Under the pieces are notes generated by a model. That model saw only the letters and a list, made by a program, of their open reading frames with translations, ran no database searches and was not told where the DNA came from. This document shows, in pieces, positions 1-11,795 of a DNA stretch of 64,000 nt. The stretch is from Mycetohabitans sp. B8. GTDB lineage: Bacteria; Pseudomonadota; Gammaproteobacteria; Burkholderiales; Burkholderiaceae. A program made the position numbers and the translations under genes. Within the stretch, counting starts at the first letter, position 1. The number at the start of each line of letters is the position of its first letter. The DNA lies in assembly GCF_021991875.1 (NCBI RefSeq), contig NZ_JAHLKR010000016.1:248001-312000 (forward strand), in the 5' to 3' direction.

Positions 1-1
1 C

Positions 2-466
2 CGCTTCTCGCGCTTTGACACGACGCGCAAGCTCACGTCGTACCTACACGGCACGCGCATTGGCGTGCTGGTCGAATATGATGGCGCGGACGAGCAAGTC
101 GGCAAGGATGTCGCGATGCATATCGCCGCGATGAAGCCAGTATCGCTATCGTCGGCCGACGTGCCGGACGAACTGATCGCCAAGGAGCGCAGCATTGCCG
201 AGCAGAAGGCCGCTGAGTCGGGCAAGCCGGCTGAGATCGTCGCGAAGATGGTTGAAGGCAGCGTGCAGAAATACCTGAAGGAAGTGTCGCTGCTGAACCA
301 GCCGTTCGTGAAGAACGACAAGCAGACCGTTGAACACATGCTGAAGGCCGCCAACACGACGGTGCAGCGGTTCGTGTTGTTCGTCGTCGGCGAAGGTATC
401 GAGAAGCGTCAGGACGATTTCGCGGCCGAAGTGGCCGCGCAAGTCGCCGCCGCGCAGAAACAGTAG
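2..466 (+). CDS. tsf: Elongation factor Ts, C-terminal part (5' end outside window)
   Basis: The frame is open from the first bases of the window to a TAG at 464-466, giving about 154 residues. It matches the C-terminal dimerisation region of EF-Ts, including GVLVEYDG and a [11 protein letters not shown] stretch typical of the family. EF-Ts is the nucleotide exchange factor that regenerates EF-Tu-GTP in the cytoplasm. In Burkholderiaceae tsf follows rpsB and precedes pyrH, as here. The start and N-terminal UBA-like domain lie upstream of the window, so only the 3' part can be judged; what is visible is intact. The 243 bases to pyrH hold no convincing gene. Confidence 0.95.
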   Translation, partial: RFSRFDTTRKLTSYLHGTRIGVLVEYDGADEQVGKDVAMHIAAMKPVSLSSADVPDELIAKERSIAEQKAAESGKPAEIVAKMVEGSVQKYLKEVSLLNQPFVKNDKQTVEHMLKAANTTVQRFVLFVVGEGIEKRQDDFAAEVAAQVAAAQKQ

Positions 467-679
467 GCCGTTGCGCGGCAGCGCTCGCGCGCCGGTTGGC
501 GCGCGGTACCGCGCTCGCAGCGAGGCCGTGGTGCCAAAGTCCCGCGCAGACAACGCATCCCGGCTGGCAAGACGATCTGCTGCCACGCTGGCGCGTCGCG
601 TGCTCCAGGGTAACGCGGTATCGCGCGATGCGTTTTTGCAGTGCTTGATCCGCAACACATGTCCCCCATACAGTTCTGA

Positions 680-1423
<744 letters not shown>

Positions 1424-1506
1424 ACTTGCAGGGTGGGACGAATGCCCGGCGTGGCCAATGCGCACATAGCCGGCCGGCATCCGACTACATCGTTTTGGAG
1501 GTTTGA

Positions 1507-2067
1507 ATGACTGTCGCAGACATCAAAAAGGGCGCGGAGCAGAAGATGCAGCGCTCGTTGGAAGCGTTTAAGAGCGATCTGGCGAAGATCCGCACGGGGC
1601 GCGCCCATACAGGCTTGCTCGACCATATCCAGGTTGACTACTACGGCTCGAATGTGCCGATCTCGCAGGTCGCGAACCTGACGCTGATCGACGCCCGCAC
1701 GATTGGCGTGCAGCCGTGGGAGAAGAAGATGGTCGCGGTCGTCGAGAAAGCGATTCGTGAGTCGGATCTTGGCCTGAATCCGGCGACGCAAGGTGACCTG
1801 ATCCGCGTACCGATGCCGGCGCTGACCGAAGAGCGTCGCCGCGAGTTGACTAAGGTCGTGAAGTCGGAAGGCGAAAGCGCGAAGGTGGCAGTGCGTAACT
1901 TGCGCCGCGACGCGAATGATCAGTTGAAAAAGTTGCTGAAGGACAAGGACATCTCCGAAGATGATGAACGCCGGGCGCAAGACGAAGTTCAGAAGCTGAC
2001 CGACAAGTTCGTCGTCGAGATCGAGAAGTTGGTGCAGACCAAAGAAACGGAAATCATGACGGTGTGA
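1507..2067 (+). CDS. frr: Ribosome recycling factor
   Basis: 186 residues, matching the normal 185-186 aa length. With EF-G it splits the post-termination ribosome complex. The three-helix-bundle sequence is recognisable from the N-terminal [12 protein letters not shown] segment, the VQPWEKKM loop and the C-terminal [15 protein letters not shown] helix. The ATG at 1507 is preceded by a good ribosome-binding site (GGAGG at about 1497-1501). It lies 83 bases after pyrH and 72 bases before uppS, so it is probably part of the same long transcript. Confidence 0.97.
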   Translation: MTVADIKKGAEQKMQRSLEAFKSDLAKIRTGRAHTGLLDHIQVDYYGSNVPISQVANLTLIDARTIGVQPWEKKMVAVVEKAIRESDLGLNPATQGDLIRVPMPALTEERRRELTKVVKSEGESAKVAVRNLRRDANDQLKKLLKDKDISEDDERRAQDEVQKLTDKFVVEIEKLVQTKETEIMTV

Positions 2068-2139
2068 CGCGACGGCGGTGCCTTAGGCGCCGCCGCTTGT
2101 TTTGCATCGTCGCTGGCCCCGAGGCGGAACGACGAGACA

Positions 2140-2922
2140 ATGACCTATACCAGTTCCACTGTGTGCACCCCGACCGTCACGGACGTGCCGCGGCACATCG
2201 CGATCATCATGGATGGCAATGGCCGCTGGGCGCAGCGCAGGCGGCTGCCGCGCGTTGCGGGTCATACGAAGGGACTTGATGCGGTGCGCACGATCGTCGA
2301 GGCGTGCGCGGCGCGTGGCGTCGAATTCCTGACGCTGTTTGCGTTTAGTTCCGAGAACTGGCGGCGGCCGGTCGACGAAGTGTCGTTCCTGATGCGTTTG
2401 TTTATCAGCGCACTTGAGCGTGAAATCGCGCGCCTACATACGAATGACATCCGGCTGCGCGTGGTCGGCGACTTGTCGATGTTCGAGCCCCGGATCCAGG
2501 AGCTTGTACGCCGCGCGGAAGCTAAGACGGCCGCCAATACCGGTCTGACGCTGACCATCGCGGCGAATTATGGCGGCCGTTGGGACATCTTGCAGGCCAC
2601 GCGCAAGATTGCACAGCAATGCGTGGAGGCCGGCGCAATGCAGAATGTGGATGAGGCGAGCTTCGCGCAACATTTGGCGATGGCGTATGCACCGGAGCCG
2701 GACTTGTTCATTCGCACCGGCGGGGAGCAGCGCGTGAGCAATTTCCTGCTGTGGCAGCTGGCTTATACCGAATTCTATTTCACCGATGTATTCTGGCCGG
2801 ACTTTAATGATGCGCAGTTAGGCAAGGCGATCGCTTCGTACCGCGAGCGCGAAAGGCGCTTCGGGCGCACCAGCGCGCAACTCACCCGGCAGTCGCAAAA
2901 CGTCGATTCGCTTTCATGCTAA
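2140..2922 (+). CDS. uppS: Undecaprenyl diphosphate synthase (cis-prenyltransferase)
   Basis: 260 residues. The enzyme condenses eight isopentenyl diphosphates onto farnesyl diphosphate to make the C55 carrier used for peptidoglycan and O-antigen. The catalytic [11 protein letters not shown] motif is at about residues 24-34, and the conserved [18 protein letters not shown] block lies near the C terminus. The short N-terminal extension before the [11 protein letters not shown] core is typical of Burkholderia homologues. The last seven bases overlap the start of cdsA, indicating translational coupling. Confidence 0.96.
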   Translation: MTYTSSTVCTPTVTDVPRHIAIIMDGNGRWAQRRRLPRVAGHTKGLDAVRTIVEACAARGVEFLTLFAFSSENWRRPVDEVSFLMRLFISALEREIARLHTNDIRLRVVGDLSMFEPRIQELVRRAEAKTAANTGLTLTIAANYGGRWDILQATRKIAQQCVEAGAMQNVDEASFAQHLAMAYAPEPDLFIRTGGEQRVSNFLLWQLAYTEFYFTDVFWPDFNDAQLGKAIASYRERERRFGRTSAQLTRQSQNVDSLSC

Positions 2923-3731
2923 AAACCCGTGTCGTTACGGCGATCGTCTTGCTGGCCGTTTTACTGCCCGTTACGCTGTTTGCCCCGTTGGGCGGTTTCG
3001 GTGCGCTGATCGGCTTTGTGCTGGTGTTTGCCGCATGGGAATGGGCCAAGTTATTGAAGCTGCCGGGCGTCTGGCCGTTCGCCTATGCGGCGTTGGCCGG
3101 CGTGGTGCTGGTCGCCTATGTGTTTGCGGGCGCGCCGCGCGGTGACGCGGTATCGCGGGCGGCCGCGGTATTCTGGATGGCTGCGGCGCCGTTTGCGCTG
3201 CTGCGCAAGCCGACGCTAGTCGGTGGCGCGTGGCGCTGCTTCCTGCTGGCGGCTGGCCTGGTGCTGTTCGTCGCGTGTTGGCATGCGTTGGTGGCCGCGC
3301 GTGCGACCGGTGTCATATTTGTACTGTCGCTGTTGCTAATCGTCTGGCTTGCCGATATCGGCGCATACTTTGCGGGCAGGCGCTTTGGCCGCCACAAGCT
3401 GGCGCCGGCGATCAGTCCGGGTAAAACATGGGAGGGGGCGATCGGCGGCTGGCTATCGGTCGTCGTGGTCGCGACGCTGGTGCTTGCCGCGCATCCGGGC
3501 GTGCCCACCGTGGCCGGCGTGCTGGTCGGGCGTCTCGGCATCGTGGGTGCGGTGCTCGCGCTGAGCGTGCTGGTCGCCTTCAGCATTGTCGGCGATTTGT
3601 TCGAGTCGCTGTTGAAACGCCAGGCCGGTGTAAAAGATTCGAGCCAGTTGCTGCCCGGCCATGGCGGCGTGCTGGACCGGATCGACGCGCTACTGCCCGT
3701 ACTGCCGCTGGCGGTGCTGTTTTTGAACTGA
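2916..3731 (+). CDS. cdsA: Phosphatidate cytidylyltransferase (CDP-diacylglycerol synthase)
   Basis: 271 residues with about eight hydrophobic membrane spans. It makes CDP-diacylglycerol from phosphatidate and CTP, the branch point of phospholipid synthesis in the inner membrane. The CdsA signature is complete near the C terminus: [12 protein letters not shown] followed by [13 protein letters not shown], with the paired Asp residues that bind Mg2+. The start ATG at 2916 overlaps the uppS stop region. dxr follows after a handful of bases, so uppS-cdsA-dxr are coupled. Confidence 0.95.
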   Translation: MLKTRVVTAIVLLAVLLPVTLFAPLGGFGALIGFVLVFAAWEWAKLLKLPGVWPFAYAALAGVVLVAYVFAGAPRGDAVSRAAAVFWMAAAPFALLRKPTLVGGAWRCFLLAAGLVLFVACWHALVAARATGVIFVLSLLLIVWLADIGAYFAGRRFGRHKLAPAISPGKTWEGAIGGWLSVVVVATLVLAAHPGVPTVAGVLVGRLGIVGAVLALSVLVAFSIVGDLFESLLKRQAGVKDSSQLLPGHGGVLDRIDALLPVLPLAVLFLN

Positions 3732-3738
3732 ATCATTG

Positions 3739-4965
3739 ATGATGCAACATTGTGTGACCCTGCTGGGCTCGACGGGCTCGATCGGCGATAGCACGCTGGA
3801 CGTGATCGCCCGGCATCCGGATCGATTTTCGATTCATGCGTTGACCGCACACCGCAACTGGGAAAAACTGGCTGAGCAATGCATGCGCTTCGTGCCACAC
3901 GCCGCGGTGGTCGGCGATGCGCAAACGGCCGCGCAGTTGCAGGCGCGGCTGCGCGAGGCGGGCTGTGCGACGCGCGTCGACTACGGCCGCGACGCGCTGG
4001 TCGCCGTCGCGTCAGACGCCGCTTGCAATACGGTGGTGGCCGCCATTGTGGGTGCGGCCGGGCTGGAGCCGACGCTGGCGGCGGCGCGTGCCGGCAAGCG
4101 AATCCTACTTGCGAACAAGGAGGCGCTGGTGATGTCCGGCGCATTGTTCATGGACGCGGTCTATGCAAGTGGCGCTGCGCTACTGCCCATTGACAGTGAG
4201 CACAACGCAATTTTCCAGTGCTTTCCGCGTGAGCCCGGTCTGCACGGCGCCGTGACCCGGGTTCAGCTGACCGCCTCCGGCGGTCCATTCCGGCTGCGTG
4301 AACCGGCTACGCTGGTCGACGTGACGCCGGAGCAGGCGTGCAAGCACCCGAACTGGGTCATGGGACGCAAAATCTCGGTCGATTCGGCCACGATGATGAA
4401 TAAGGGCCTCGAGGTGATCGAGGCGCGCTGGCTGTTCGATCTGCGGCCCGAGCAGATTGACGTGTTGATTCATCCGCAAAGCGTGATCCATTCGCTGGTG
4501 TCGTATGCGGACGGCTCGACACTCGCGCAACTGGGTCATCCCGATATGCGCACGCCGATCGCTCATGCGCTGGCGTTTCCGACGCGCATCGTGTCGGGCG
4601 TCGAGCAGCTGGATCTGGCGCAGGTGGCGACACTGACATTCGAGCCGCCCGACTACGCACGTTTTCCGTGTCTGGCGCTCGCGCTGCAGGCATTGCGTGA
4701 CGGCGGCTCGGCGAGCACGGTATTGAACGCGGCGAACGAGGTCGCGGTCGAAGCGTTTCTTGCGCGACGCATAGGATTTACCGCGATCGCGGCAGTCGTT
4801 GGTGACGTGCTCGAGCAAGTCCAGGCCGATGTCGCCACGACGCTGGACGCGGTGCTCGACATTGACGCGCAGGCGCGCCGTGCGGCGCAAGAAGCGCTGG
4901 TCCGCCACCGTGCGCGTGACCAGGACGGCGTGCGTGGCGGCGCGGCGGCGAGCCAGCTTGATTAA
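3739..4965 (+). CDS. dxr: 1-deoxy-D-xylulose 5-phosphate reductoisomerase
   Basis: About 408 residues. The enzyme makes methylerythritol 4-phosphate, the committed step of the MEP isoprenoid pathway that feeds uppS in the same operon. The NADPH-binding [14 protein letters not shown] is at the N terminus. The metal and substrate motifs [20 protein letters not shown] and [15 protein letters not shown] are all present. Two adjacent ATG codons (3739 and 3742) follow a TTG at 3736; an ATG is the likelier start. The C terminus ([14 protein letters not shown]) is a short low-complexity extension. Confidence 0.96.
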   Translation: MMQHCVTLLGSTGSIGDSTLDVIARHPDRFSIHALTAHRNWEKLAEQCMRFVPHAAVVGDAQTAAQLQARLREAGCATRVDYGRDALVAVASDAACNTVVAAIVGAAGLEPTLAAARAGKRILLANKEALVMSGALFMDAVYASGAALLPIDSEHNAIFQCFPREPGLHGAVTRVQLTASGGPFRLREPATLVDVTPEQACKHPNWVMGRKISVDSATMMNKGLEVIEARWLFDLRPEQIDVLIHPQSVIHSLVSYADGSTLAQLGHPDMRTPIAHALAFPTRIVSGVEQLDLAQVATLTFEPPDYARFPCLALALQALRDGGSASTVLNAANEVAVEAFLARRIGFTAIAAVVGDVLEQVQADVATTLDAVLDIDAQARRAAQEALVRHRARDQDGVRGGAAASQLD

Positions 4966-5019
4966 CACGCGCGTTCATTCGGCGGGCCGTCACGTGCGGC
5001 ATATTGCAACGAGGGTCGC

Positions 5020-6384
5020 ATGAGTTTGCTGATTCAACTGGTTTCGTTCATTGTCGCGATCGGCATCCTGGTCGTCGTGCATGAATTCGGCCATTACCTG
5101 ATCGCACGCGCCGCCGGCGTCAAAGTGTTGCGCTTTTCCGTCGGCTTCGGCCGGCCACTGCTGCGCCGGACCAGTCCGATCACCGGCACCGAGTGGACGC
5201 TCTGTGCGCTGCCGCTCGGCGGCTACGTGAAAATGCTCGATGAGCGCGATACCGATACGCGCATCGCTGCGCAGGATCTGCCACACGCATTCAACCGCAA
5301 GCCCGTCGGCTGGCGCTTTGCCATCGTCGCCGGCGGACCGCTCGCCAATTTCCTGCTGGCTATCGTGCTGCTGGCGGGCGTCTACGCGGGGGGCGTCGCC
5401 GAGCCGGTGGCCACGCTAGCGGCACCCGTCGCCGATTCGGTCGCGCAACGCGCCGGCTTCGTCGGCGGCGAAACCGTGGTGGCGGTGCGGGCGCCGGATG
5501 GGACCACTGAGCCGGTGCGCTCCTGGAACGATTTGCGCTGGAAGCTGCTCGATGCGCAGTCCGACCAGCGCAACATCGTGCTGTTGGCCAAGGTGGGTAA
5601 CGATACGCTCGATTATCCAGTCGATTTATCGCGAGCAGCGCGCTTGGAGCAGGACGAGGATGTCATCGAGCGCTTGGGTTTCGAGCCGGGCGGCAAGTTG
5701 CGGGTGGCCAGTGTGGAGCCGGACAGCGCGGCACAGCGCGCGGGGCTAGCTGCAGGCGATGTGGTCGTCGCGCTCGACGGCAAGGCCGTGCAAGGCGTAC
5801 AGGCGTTCATTGCGGCGATCCAGGCGCACGCGCTCAAGCATTTGACGATCACGGTCGAGCGCGACGGCGTGCGCCGCGATATCGGCGTTGTGCCCGACGA
5901 ACGGCTCGATGCGTCCGGCAGCAACGCGGTCGGCCGCATCGGTGCGGCGATGGCCACGCAGGTGCAGACTGTAGACGTCGGATACGGCTTAACGGAAAGC
6001 CTGCAGCTGGGGGCGCGGCGCACGTGGGATATCTCGACCTATTCAGTGCGCATGTTCTGGCGGATGCTCAGCGGCCAGGCTTCGCTGAAGAACCTGTCCG
6101 GACCCGTCACGATCGCCGACTACGCGGGCAAAAGCGCGCAACTGGGTGTTGCCTCGTTTGCGTCGTTTCTGGCGCTGGTCAGCATCAGTCTCGGCGTGTT
6201 GAATCTGTTGCCAATTCCGGTATTGGACGGAGGGCATCTGTTATATTATTTGGTTGAAGCTGTGACGGGTAAGGCTGTATCGGACCGCTGGCAACTCATT
6301 TTACAAAGGGCAGGTCTCGTGTGCATCGTTGCATTGTCCGCAATCGCGCTGTTCAACGACTTGTCACGTCTGATCCATTTCTAA
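5020..6384 (+). CDS. rseP: Site-2 zinc metalloprotease RseP
   Basis: 454 residues, the usual length for RseP, the inner-membrane protease that makes the second cut of the anti-sigma factor RseA in the sigma-E envelope stress response. The HExxH zinc motif is in the first transmembrane helix (HEFGH, residues 21-25). Two PDZ domains occupy the periplasmic middle. The third metal ligand is in the LLPIPVLDGGHLLYYLVE motif near the C terminus. It directly precedes bamA, whose assembly defects it helps sense, as in other Proteobacteria. Confidence 0.95.
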   Translation: MSLLIQLVSFIVAIGILVVVHEFGHYLIARAAGVKVLRFSVGFGRPLLRRTSPITGTEWTLCALPLGGYVKMLDERDTDTRIAAQDLPHAFNRKPVGWRFAIVAGGPLANFLLAIVLLAGVYAGGVAEPVATLAAPVADSVAQRAGFVGGETVVAVRAPDGTTEPVRSWNDLRWKLLDAQSDQRNIVLLAKVGNDTLDYPVDLSRAARLEQDEDVIERLGFEPGGKLRVASVEPDSAAQRAGLAAGDVVVALDGKAVQGVQAFIAAIQAHALKHLTITVERDGVRRDIGVVPDERLDASGSNAVGRIGAAMATQVQTVDVGYGLTESLQLGARRTWDISTYSVRMFWRMLSGQASLKNLSGPVTIADYAGKSAQLGVASFASFLALVSISLGVLNLLPIPVLDGGHLLYYLVEAVTGKAVSDRWQLILQRAGLVCIVALSAIALFNDLSRLIHF

Positions 6385-6450
6385 GTCGATGCCATGGGTG
6401 CACGGGTGGCGCGGCATGCATCGCAACAGCAAAAACATTGGGGAAGCAAG

Positions 6451-8754
6451 TTGTTCAAACATCACCGCTTTGTGCCTAAGACGGTTGTAGCTGCGTTGTT
6501 CGCGGCACACGGGATAGTTGCGCATGCTACGGTGCCGTTTGTCGTCAAGGACATCCGCGTCGAAGGGCTGCAGCGGGTGGAGCCGGGCACCGTGTTTGCC
6601 TACTTGCCGATCAAGCAAGGCGATGCGTTCACCGACGACAAGGGATCGGAAGCCATCCGCGCATTGTATGCAACGGGCTTCTTCAGTGACGTCAGGGTCC
6701 TGGCGCAGAACGACGTCGTGGTGGTCAACGTGCAAGAGCGTCCGGCTATCGGCTCGGTCGACTTTGCCGGCATCCACGAGTTTGACAAGGAAAACTTGAC
6801 CAAGGCGCTGCGCGCGGTGGGCCTGTCCAATGGGCGCTACTATGACAAGGCGCTGGTCGACAAGGCCGAGCAGGAACTGAAGCGGCAATACCTGACGCGC
6901 GGCTACTACGCAGCGGAGGTGACGACGACGGTCACGCCGATCGACCGCAATCGCGTGTCGATCCTGTTCTCGGTCGTCGAGGGGCCAAGCGCGAAGATCC
7001 GTCAGATCAATTTCATCGGCAACAAGACGTTCTCGACCAGCACATTGCGCGACGAGATGCAGTTGTCCACGCCGAACTGGTTCTCGTGGTACACGAAGGC
7101 GGACCTGTATTCGAGGGAGAAGCTGACCGGCGACCTGGAGAACATCCGCTCGTACTACCTGAACCGCGGCTATCTCGAGTTCAATATCGACTCGACGCAG
7201 GTGTCGATCTCGCCGGACAAAAAGGATATGTACCTGACGGTTACGCTGCATGAGGGCGAGCCGTACCAGGTATCGAGCATCAAGCTCGCCGGCAACTTGC
7301 TCGACAAGGAGGCCGAGCTCGCGAAGCTCGTGCAGTTGAAGCCGGGCGACCGGTTCTCCGCAGAAAAGCTGCAGACGTCGACCAAGGCGATCGTCGACAA
7401 GCTAGGCGAGTATGGCTACGCGTTCGCCAGTGTCAACGCGCAGCCGGACATCGATCAGGAGCACCATACGGTCAACCTGACGCTGCAGGTCGATCCGAGC
7501 CGGCGCGTCTACGTGCGCCGCGTCAACATCACCGGCAACAACAAGACACGCGACGAGGTGATCCGCCGCGAGATGCGGCAATTCGAGAGCTCGTGGTTCG
7601 ACAGCGGCCGGCTTACGCTGTCAAAGGATCGGGTCAACCGGCTGGGCTACTTCACCGACGTGGACGTGACGACGACGCCAGTGGAGGGCACGAACGATCA
7701 GGTCGATGTCGACGTGCAGGTGACCGAGAAGCCAACCGGCGCAATCACGCTTGGCGCAGGCTTCTCGTCGACCGATAAGGTCGTGCTATCAGCCGGCGTG
7801 TCACAGGACAACGTGTTCGGCTCCGGCACGAGCCTGTCGGTGAACGTGAACACTGCGCGTACGTACCGTACGCTGGCCGTCACGCAGGTCGATCCGTACT
7901 TCACGATCGACGGCATCAAGCGGATCACTGACGTCTACTATCGCACGTACCAGCCACTGTATTACTCGACCAATTCAAGCTTCCGGATCATCACCGCGGG
8001 GGGTGACCTGAAGTTCGGCATTCCGTTCTCGGAAGCCGACACCGTGTATTTCGGTGCCGGCGTTGAGCAGAATCGTCTGGACATCGACTCGTCGACGCCG
8101 CAGAGCTACATCGATTACGTGAACCAGTTTGGTCGCGTGTCGAACAATGTGCCCGTCACAGTCGGTTGGTCGCGCGACGCGCGCGACAGCGCGCTGGTGC
8201 CCAGTCGCGGCTACTACACGCAGGCGAACGCCGAATACGGCACGCCGATCAGCAAGGCGCAGTACTACAAGGCCGATCTGCAGGCACAATACTATTATTC
8301 GTTTGCCCGCGGCTTTGTGCTGGGCCTGAACCTGCAAGGCGGCTATGGCAACGGGCTCGGCGGCAAGCCGTACCCGATCTTCAAGAACTACTTCGCCGGC
8401 GGTATCGGGTCGGTGCGTGGCTACGAGCCCAGTTCGCTGGGTCCGCGCGACAAGGCGACAAACGATCCGATCGGCGGCTCGAAGATGATCGTGGGCAATA
8501 TCGAGTTGACGTTCCCGCTGCCCGGGACGGGCTACGATCGAACGTTGCGCGTGTTCACGTTCCTCGACGGCGGTAACGTATGGGGGACCGAAGGCAACAG
8601 TATCGGCGCGAACGGCTTGCGCTACGGCTACGGCTTGGGCTTGGCGTGGATCTCGCCGATTGGTCCGTTGAAGCTGAGCCTGGGCTTTCCGCTGGCCAAG
8701 CATGACGGCGATCAATACCAGAAATTTCAGTTCCAGATTGGTACTGCGTTCTGA
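6451..8754 (+). CDS. bamA: Outer membrane protein assembly factor BamA
   Basis: About 767 residues from a TTG at 6451. I prefer this start to the in-frame ATG at 6394 because GGGGAAG sits just upstream and related proteins begin at LFKxHRFVPKTV. An N-terminal signal sequence (cleavage after AHA) precedes five POTRA domains up to about residue 420 and a 16-strand barrel. The barrel carries the conserved VRGYEPSSLGPR loop motif and ends in a terminal phenylalanine (IGTAF). BamA is the essential insertase for outer-membrane beta-barrels. It lies between rseP and skp, a functional trio of envelope quality control. Confidence 0.96.
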   Translation: MFKHHRFVPKTVVAALFAAHGIVAHATVPFVVKDIRVEGLQRVEPGTVFAYLPIKQGDAFTDDKGSEAIRALYATGFFSDVRVLAQNDVVVVNVQERPAIGSVDFAGIHEFDKENLTKALRAVGLSNGRYYDKALVDKAEQELKRQYLTRGYYAAEVTTTVTPIDRNRVSILFSVVEGPSAKIRQINFIGNKTFSTSTLRDEMQLSTPNWFSWYTKADLYSREKLTGDLENIRSYYLNRGYLEFNIDSTQVSISPDKKDMYLTVTLHEGEPYQVSSIKLAGNLLDKEAELAKLVQLKPGDRFSAEKLQTSTKAIVDKLGEYGYAFASVNAQPDIDQEHHTVNLTLQVDPSRRVYVRRVNITGNNKTRDEVIRREMRQFESSWFDSGRLTLSKDRVNRLGYFTDVDVTTTPVEGTNDQVDVDVQVTEKPTGAITLGAGFSSTDKVVLSAGVSQDNVFGSGTSLSVNVNTARTYRTLAVTQVDPYFTIDGIKRITDVYYRTYQPLYYSTNSSFRIITAGGDLKFGIPFSEADTVYFGAGVEQNRLDIDSSTPQSYIDYVNQFGRVSNNVPVTVGWSRDARDSALVPSRGYYTQANAEYGTPISKAQYYKADLQAQYYYSFARGFVLGLNLQGGYGNGLGGKPYPIFKNYFAGGIGSVRGYEPSSLGPRDKATNDPIGGSKMIVGNIELTFPLPGTGYDRTLRVFTFLDGGNVWGTEGNSIGANGLRYGYGLGLAWISPIGPLKLSLGFPLAKHDGDQYQKFQFQIGTAF

Positions 8755-8782
8755 CGAACATTCATCGGCTTAAGAGGTGACT

Positions 8783-9310
8783 TTGCTGACTCGAAGATTT
8801 TCCCGCTATATCGCAATGGGCGTGCTCGCGATGTCCGCGGGTGGCGCCGCAGTGGCTGCCTACGCGCAAGAGGCACGCATCGCGGCGGTCGATTCGGACC
8901 GCATCCTGCGCGAGTCGGCGCCGGCCAAGTCCGCGCAGTCCAAGCTCGAGCAAGAGTTCTCCAAGCGCGACCGCGGCTTGCAGGAGATGGCGCAAAAGCT
9001 CAAGGCGATGTCCGAGAGTCTGGACAAGAACGGGGCGTCGATGTCCACGTCCGAGCGGCAGCAGCGGCAGCGCGACCTCGCCCAACTCGATACGGAGTTT
9101 CAACGCAAGCAACGCGAGTTTCGTGAGGACCTAAACCAGCGTCGCAACGAGGAACTGGCTGGCGTGCTGGACCGGGCCAACAAGGTGATCCGGCAGATCG
9201 CCGAGCAGCAGCACTATGATCTGGTGGTGCAGGAGGCAGTCTATGTGAGTCCGCGCATCAACATTACAGACCAGGTGCTGAAGGCGCTCGCCAACGGTAT
9301 GTCGAATTGA
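8783..9310 (+). CDS. skp: Periplasmic chaperone Skp/OmpH
   Basis: About 175 residues. The trimeric Skp chaperone carries unfolded outer-membrane proteins across the periplasm to BamA, encoded just upstream. A signal peptide (hydrophobic stretch ending AAYAQEA) is followed by the conserved [13 protein letters not shown] start of the mature protein and then long charged coiled-coil arms rich in K, E, Q and R. There is no ATG at the 5' end. A TTG at 8783 preceded by AAGAGGTG is the best start; GTG at 8777 would overlap its own ribosome-binding site. Confidence 0.92.
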   Translation: MLTRRFSRYIAMGVLAMSAGGAAVAAYAQEARIAAVDSDRILRESAPAKSAQSKLEQEFSKRDRGLQEMAQKLKAMSESLDKNGASMSTSERQQRQRDLAQLDTEFQRKQREFREDLNQRRNEELAGVLDRANKVIRQIAEQQHYDLVVQEAVYVSPRINITDQVLKALANGMSN

Positions 9311-9327
9311 CTAGGGTATCGCCGCGC

Positions 9328-10443
9328 ATGTCGATGACGTTAGCCCAGTTGACACAACGCTACGGTGGCATAGTCGTGGGCGACGCGGGCCGCGCGATCG
9401 CGGGTCTCGCGCCGCTGGACAGCGCGGGCCCCGGCCAGCTTGCCTTCGTCGCCAACCCAAAGTATTTGTCGCAGGCCGGCTCGACGCGCGCGGCAGCGGT
9501 ATTGATCAGCCAGCCGGACCTGGACAAGCTGCAAGCTGAGCACGGGGCAACTGGCGCCGCGCCTGGGCCGGCCTTCGTCGTGACGCCGAACCCGTACGCG
9601 TATTTTGCGCGCGTTGCGCAACAGTTCGCGACGGCGGCGTTGCCCACCGCGCCGGCCGGTATTCATCCCGGTGCGGTGATCGACGCCGCCGCAAAGGTGG
9701 CGGCCAGCGCGACGATCGGCCCCTACGTGACGATCGAGGCGGGCGCGGTGATCGGCGAGCGCGTGCGCATCGACGCGCATGCTTTTGTCGGCCATGGTGC
9801 GGTGATCGGCGACGATTCGCGTCTGTATCCGAACGTGACCGTGTACCATGGTTGTCAGCTCGGCGAACGCGTGATCGTGCATTCAGGTGCGGTGATCGGT
9901 GCGGACGGCTTCGGCTTTGCGCCGGACTTCGTCGGCGAAGGGGACGAGCAGACTGGCGAATGGGTGAAGATACCGCAGGTCGGCGCGGTGACGGTTGGCC
10001 CGGACGTGGAAATCGGCGCGAACACGACCATTGATCGCGGCGCGATGGCCGATACGGTCATCGAGCAAGGCGTGAAAATCGACAACTTGGTGCAGATTGG
10101 GCACAACTGCCGGATCGGTGCCTACACGGTGGTCGCCGGTTGCGCGGGTATCGCCGGCAGCACGACGATTGGTCGGCACTGCATGATCGGTGGCGCAGTC
10201 GGCATTGCCGGCCACGTCACGCTTGCCGATCGTGTGATTGTGACCGCGAAGTCCGGGGTGTCCAAATCGCTACTCAAGCCGGGCATCTATACGAGCGCGT
10301 TTCCTGCCGTGCCCCACGGCGACTGGAACAGGAGCGCGGCCCTGCTGCGCAACATCGACAAGCTGCGCGAGCGGATCAAGACGCTCGAAGCCGCGCTTGA
10401 CGCGGGCCATGTGCCGCGCGGCGACGTCGGCGAGCAGCCGTAA
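9328..10443 (+). CDS. lpxD: UDP-3-O-(3-hydroxyacyl)glucosamine N-acyltransferase
   Basis: About 371 residues. LpxD adds the N-linked acyl chain in the third step of lipid A synthesis. An N-terminal uridine-binding domain is followed by a left-handed beta helix of hexapeptide repeats ([IV]G-type, for example [17 protein letters not shown]). The catalytic His lies in the [10 protein letters not shown] segment. A C-terminal helix ([19 protein letters not shown]) packs the trimer. ATG at 9328 is chosen over TTG at 9307; ATG at 9334 is also possible. It follows skp without a gap. Confidence 0.94.
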   Translation: MSMTLAQLTQRYGGIVVGDAGRAIAGLAPLDSAGPGQLAFVANPKYLSQAGSTRAAAVLISQPDLDKLQAEHGATGAAPGPAFVVTPNPYAYFARVAQQFATAALPTAPAGIHPGAVIDAAAKVAASATIGPYVTIEAGAVIGERVRIDAHAFVGHGAVIGDDSRLYPNVTVYHGCQLGERVIVHSGAVIGADGFGFAPDFVGEGDEQTGEWVKIPQVGAVTVGPDVEIGANTTIDRGAMADTVIEQGVKIDNLVQIGHNCRIGAYTVVAGCAGIAGSTTIGRHCMIGGAVGIAGHVTLADRVIVTAKSGVSKSLLKPGIYTSAFPAVPHGDWNRSAALLRNIDKLRERIKTLEAALDAGHVPRGDVGEQP

Positions 10444-10488
10444 CACATTGCATGCAATGCGCGACCCAGTCGCGCCGAAAGAAACACC

Positions 10489-10953
10489 ATGAGCACTGAA
10501 GCAATAAACCTGGATATCCACAAGATTCTTACGCTGCTGCCGCATCGCTATCCGATCCTGCTCGTTGACCGCGTGCTGGAGCTCGAACCGCATAAGCGCA
10601 TCAAGGCACTGAAGAATGTGACGATCAACGAGCCGTATTTCATCGGCCATTTCCCGACACGGCCGGTGATGCCAGGCGTGCTGATCCTCGAGGCACTGGC
10701 TCAGACAGCAGCACTGCTCACGTTCGCCGAGGAGCCGCACGATCCGGACAATACGCTGTATTACTTCGTCGGCATCGATGGCGCGCGTTTTAAGCGCGTC
10801 GTGGAGCCCGGCGACCAGCTGATGCTGAACGTGTCGTTTGAGCGGTACATGCGGGGTATTTGGAAATTCAAAGCGCGCGCCGAGGTCGACGGGACGTTGG
10901 CGGCCGAGGCTGATCTGATGTGCACGGTCAAGCAGACGGATTCCGCCGCCTGA
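10489..10953 (+). CDS. fabZ: 3-hydroxyacyl-ACP dehydratase
   Basis: 154 residues, a single hot-dog fold domain. FabZ removes water from 3-hydroxyacyl-ACP in fatty acid elongation and competes with LpxA and LpxD for 3-hydroxyacyl-ACP, which explains its place between their genes. [15 protein letters not shown] is the conserved N-terminal strand. The catalytic His and Glu lie in [20 protein letters not shown]. The ATG at 10489 is the evident start; lpxA begins 43 bases after its stop. Confidence 0.96.
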   Translation: MSTEAINLDIHKILTLLPHRYPILLVDRVLELEPHKRIKALKNVTINEPYFIGHFPTRPVMPGVLILEALAQTAALLTFAEEPHDPDNTLYYFVGIDGARFKRVVEPGDQLMLNVSFERYMRGIWKFKARAEVDGTLAAEADLMCTVKQTDSAA

Positions 10954-10996
10954 GTGTGGGCGTTTTCGCAACGCAAAACGAAGCAAGGGCGAAGGT

Positions 10997-11785
10997 ATGA
11001 CTCGTATCCATCCCACCGCGATCATTGAAGCGGGCGCGAGCCTGGACGACACCGTTCAGATCGGACCGTACGCGGTTATCGGTGCGCATGTGCGCATCGG
11101 CGCGCGCACGACACTCGGTTCGCACACGGTCATCGAAGGCCATACGACGATCGGTGAGGACAACCGGATCGGCCATTTTGCGGCGCTCGGCGGTGCGCCG
11201 CAGGACATGAAGTACGCCGGCGAGCCGACGCGGCTCGAGATAGGCGACCGCAACACGATTCGCGAATTCACGACGATTCACACCGGCACCGCGCAGGACA
11301 ACGGCGTCACCCGTATCGGCGACGACAACTGGATCATGGCGTACGTGCACATTGCTCACGACTGCCGGGTTGGCAACCATACGGTATTTTCGAGTAATGC
11401 GCAGATTGCTGGGCACGTCGAAGTCGGCGATTGGGCGATCCTTGGCGGCATGTCCGGTGTACACCAGTTCGTGCGCATCGGCGAACACGCGTTTCTCGGT
11501 GGCGCGTCGGCATTAGTGCAGGACTTGCCGCCGTATGTGATTGCGGCGGGTGAAAAGGCCCAGCCGCACGGCGTCAACATCGAGGGGCTGCGCCGCCGCG
11601 GCTTCACCGCCGATGCGATTTCCGCGTTGCGGGCCGCGTATCGGACCCTCTATAAAAACGGCTTATCGCTCGACGAGGCGAAAGCGCAGTTGCGTGAGTT
11701 GGCGGGGCAGGGCGGCGACGGTGATGAGCCGGTCACGACGTTCCTGCGGTTCATCGAGACCGCCAAGCGCGGCATCATTCGCTGA
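10997..11785 (+). CDS. lpxA: UDP-N-acetylglucosamine O-acyltransferase
   Basis: 262 residues, the normal LpxA length. It catalyses the first, reversible acylation of UDP-GlcNAc in lipid A synthesis as a homotrimer. Hexapeptide repeats run over the first about 185 residues. The catalytic His is in the [11 protein letters not shown] segment. The C-terminal helical domain carries the [15 protein letters not shown] motif. AAGGGCGAAGGT precedes the ATG. lpxB starts 10 bases after its stop. Confidence 0.96.
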   Translation: MTRIHPTAIIEAGASLDDTVQIGPYAVIGAHVRIGARTTLGSHTVIEGHTTIGEDNRIGHFAALGGAPQDMKYAGEPTRLEIGDRNTIREFTTIHTGTAQDNGVTRIGDDNWIMAYVHIAHDCRVGNHTVFSSNAQIAGHVEVGDWAILGGMSGVHQFVRIGEHAFLGGASALVQDLPPYVIAAGEKAQPHGVNIEGLRRRGFTADAISALRAAYRTLYKNGLSLDEAKAQLRELAGQGGDGDEPVTTFLRFIETAKRGIIR

Positions 11786-11795
11786 TGCATCGACG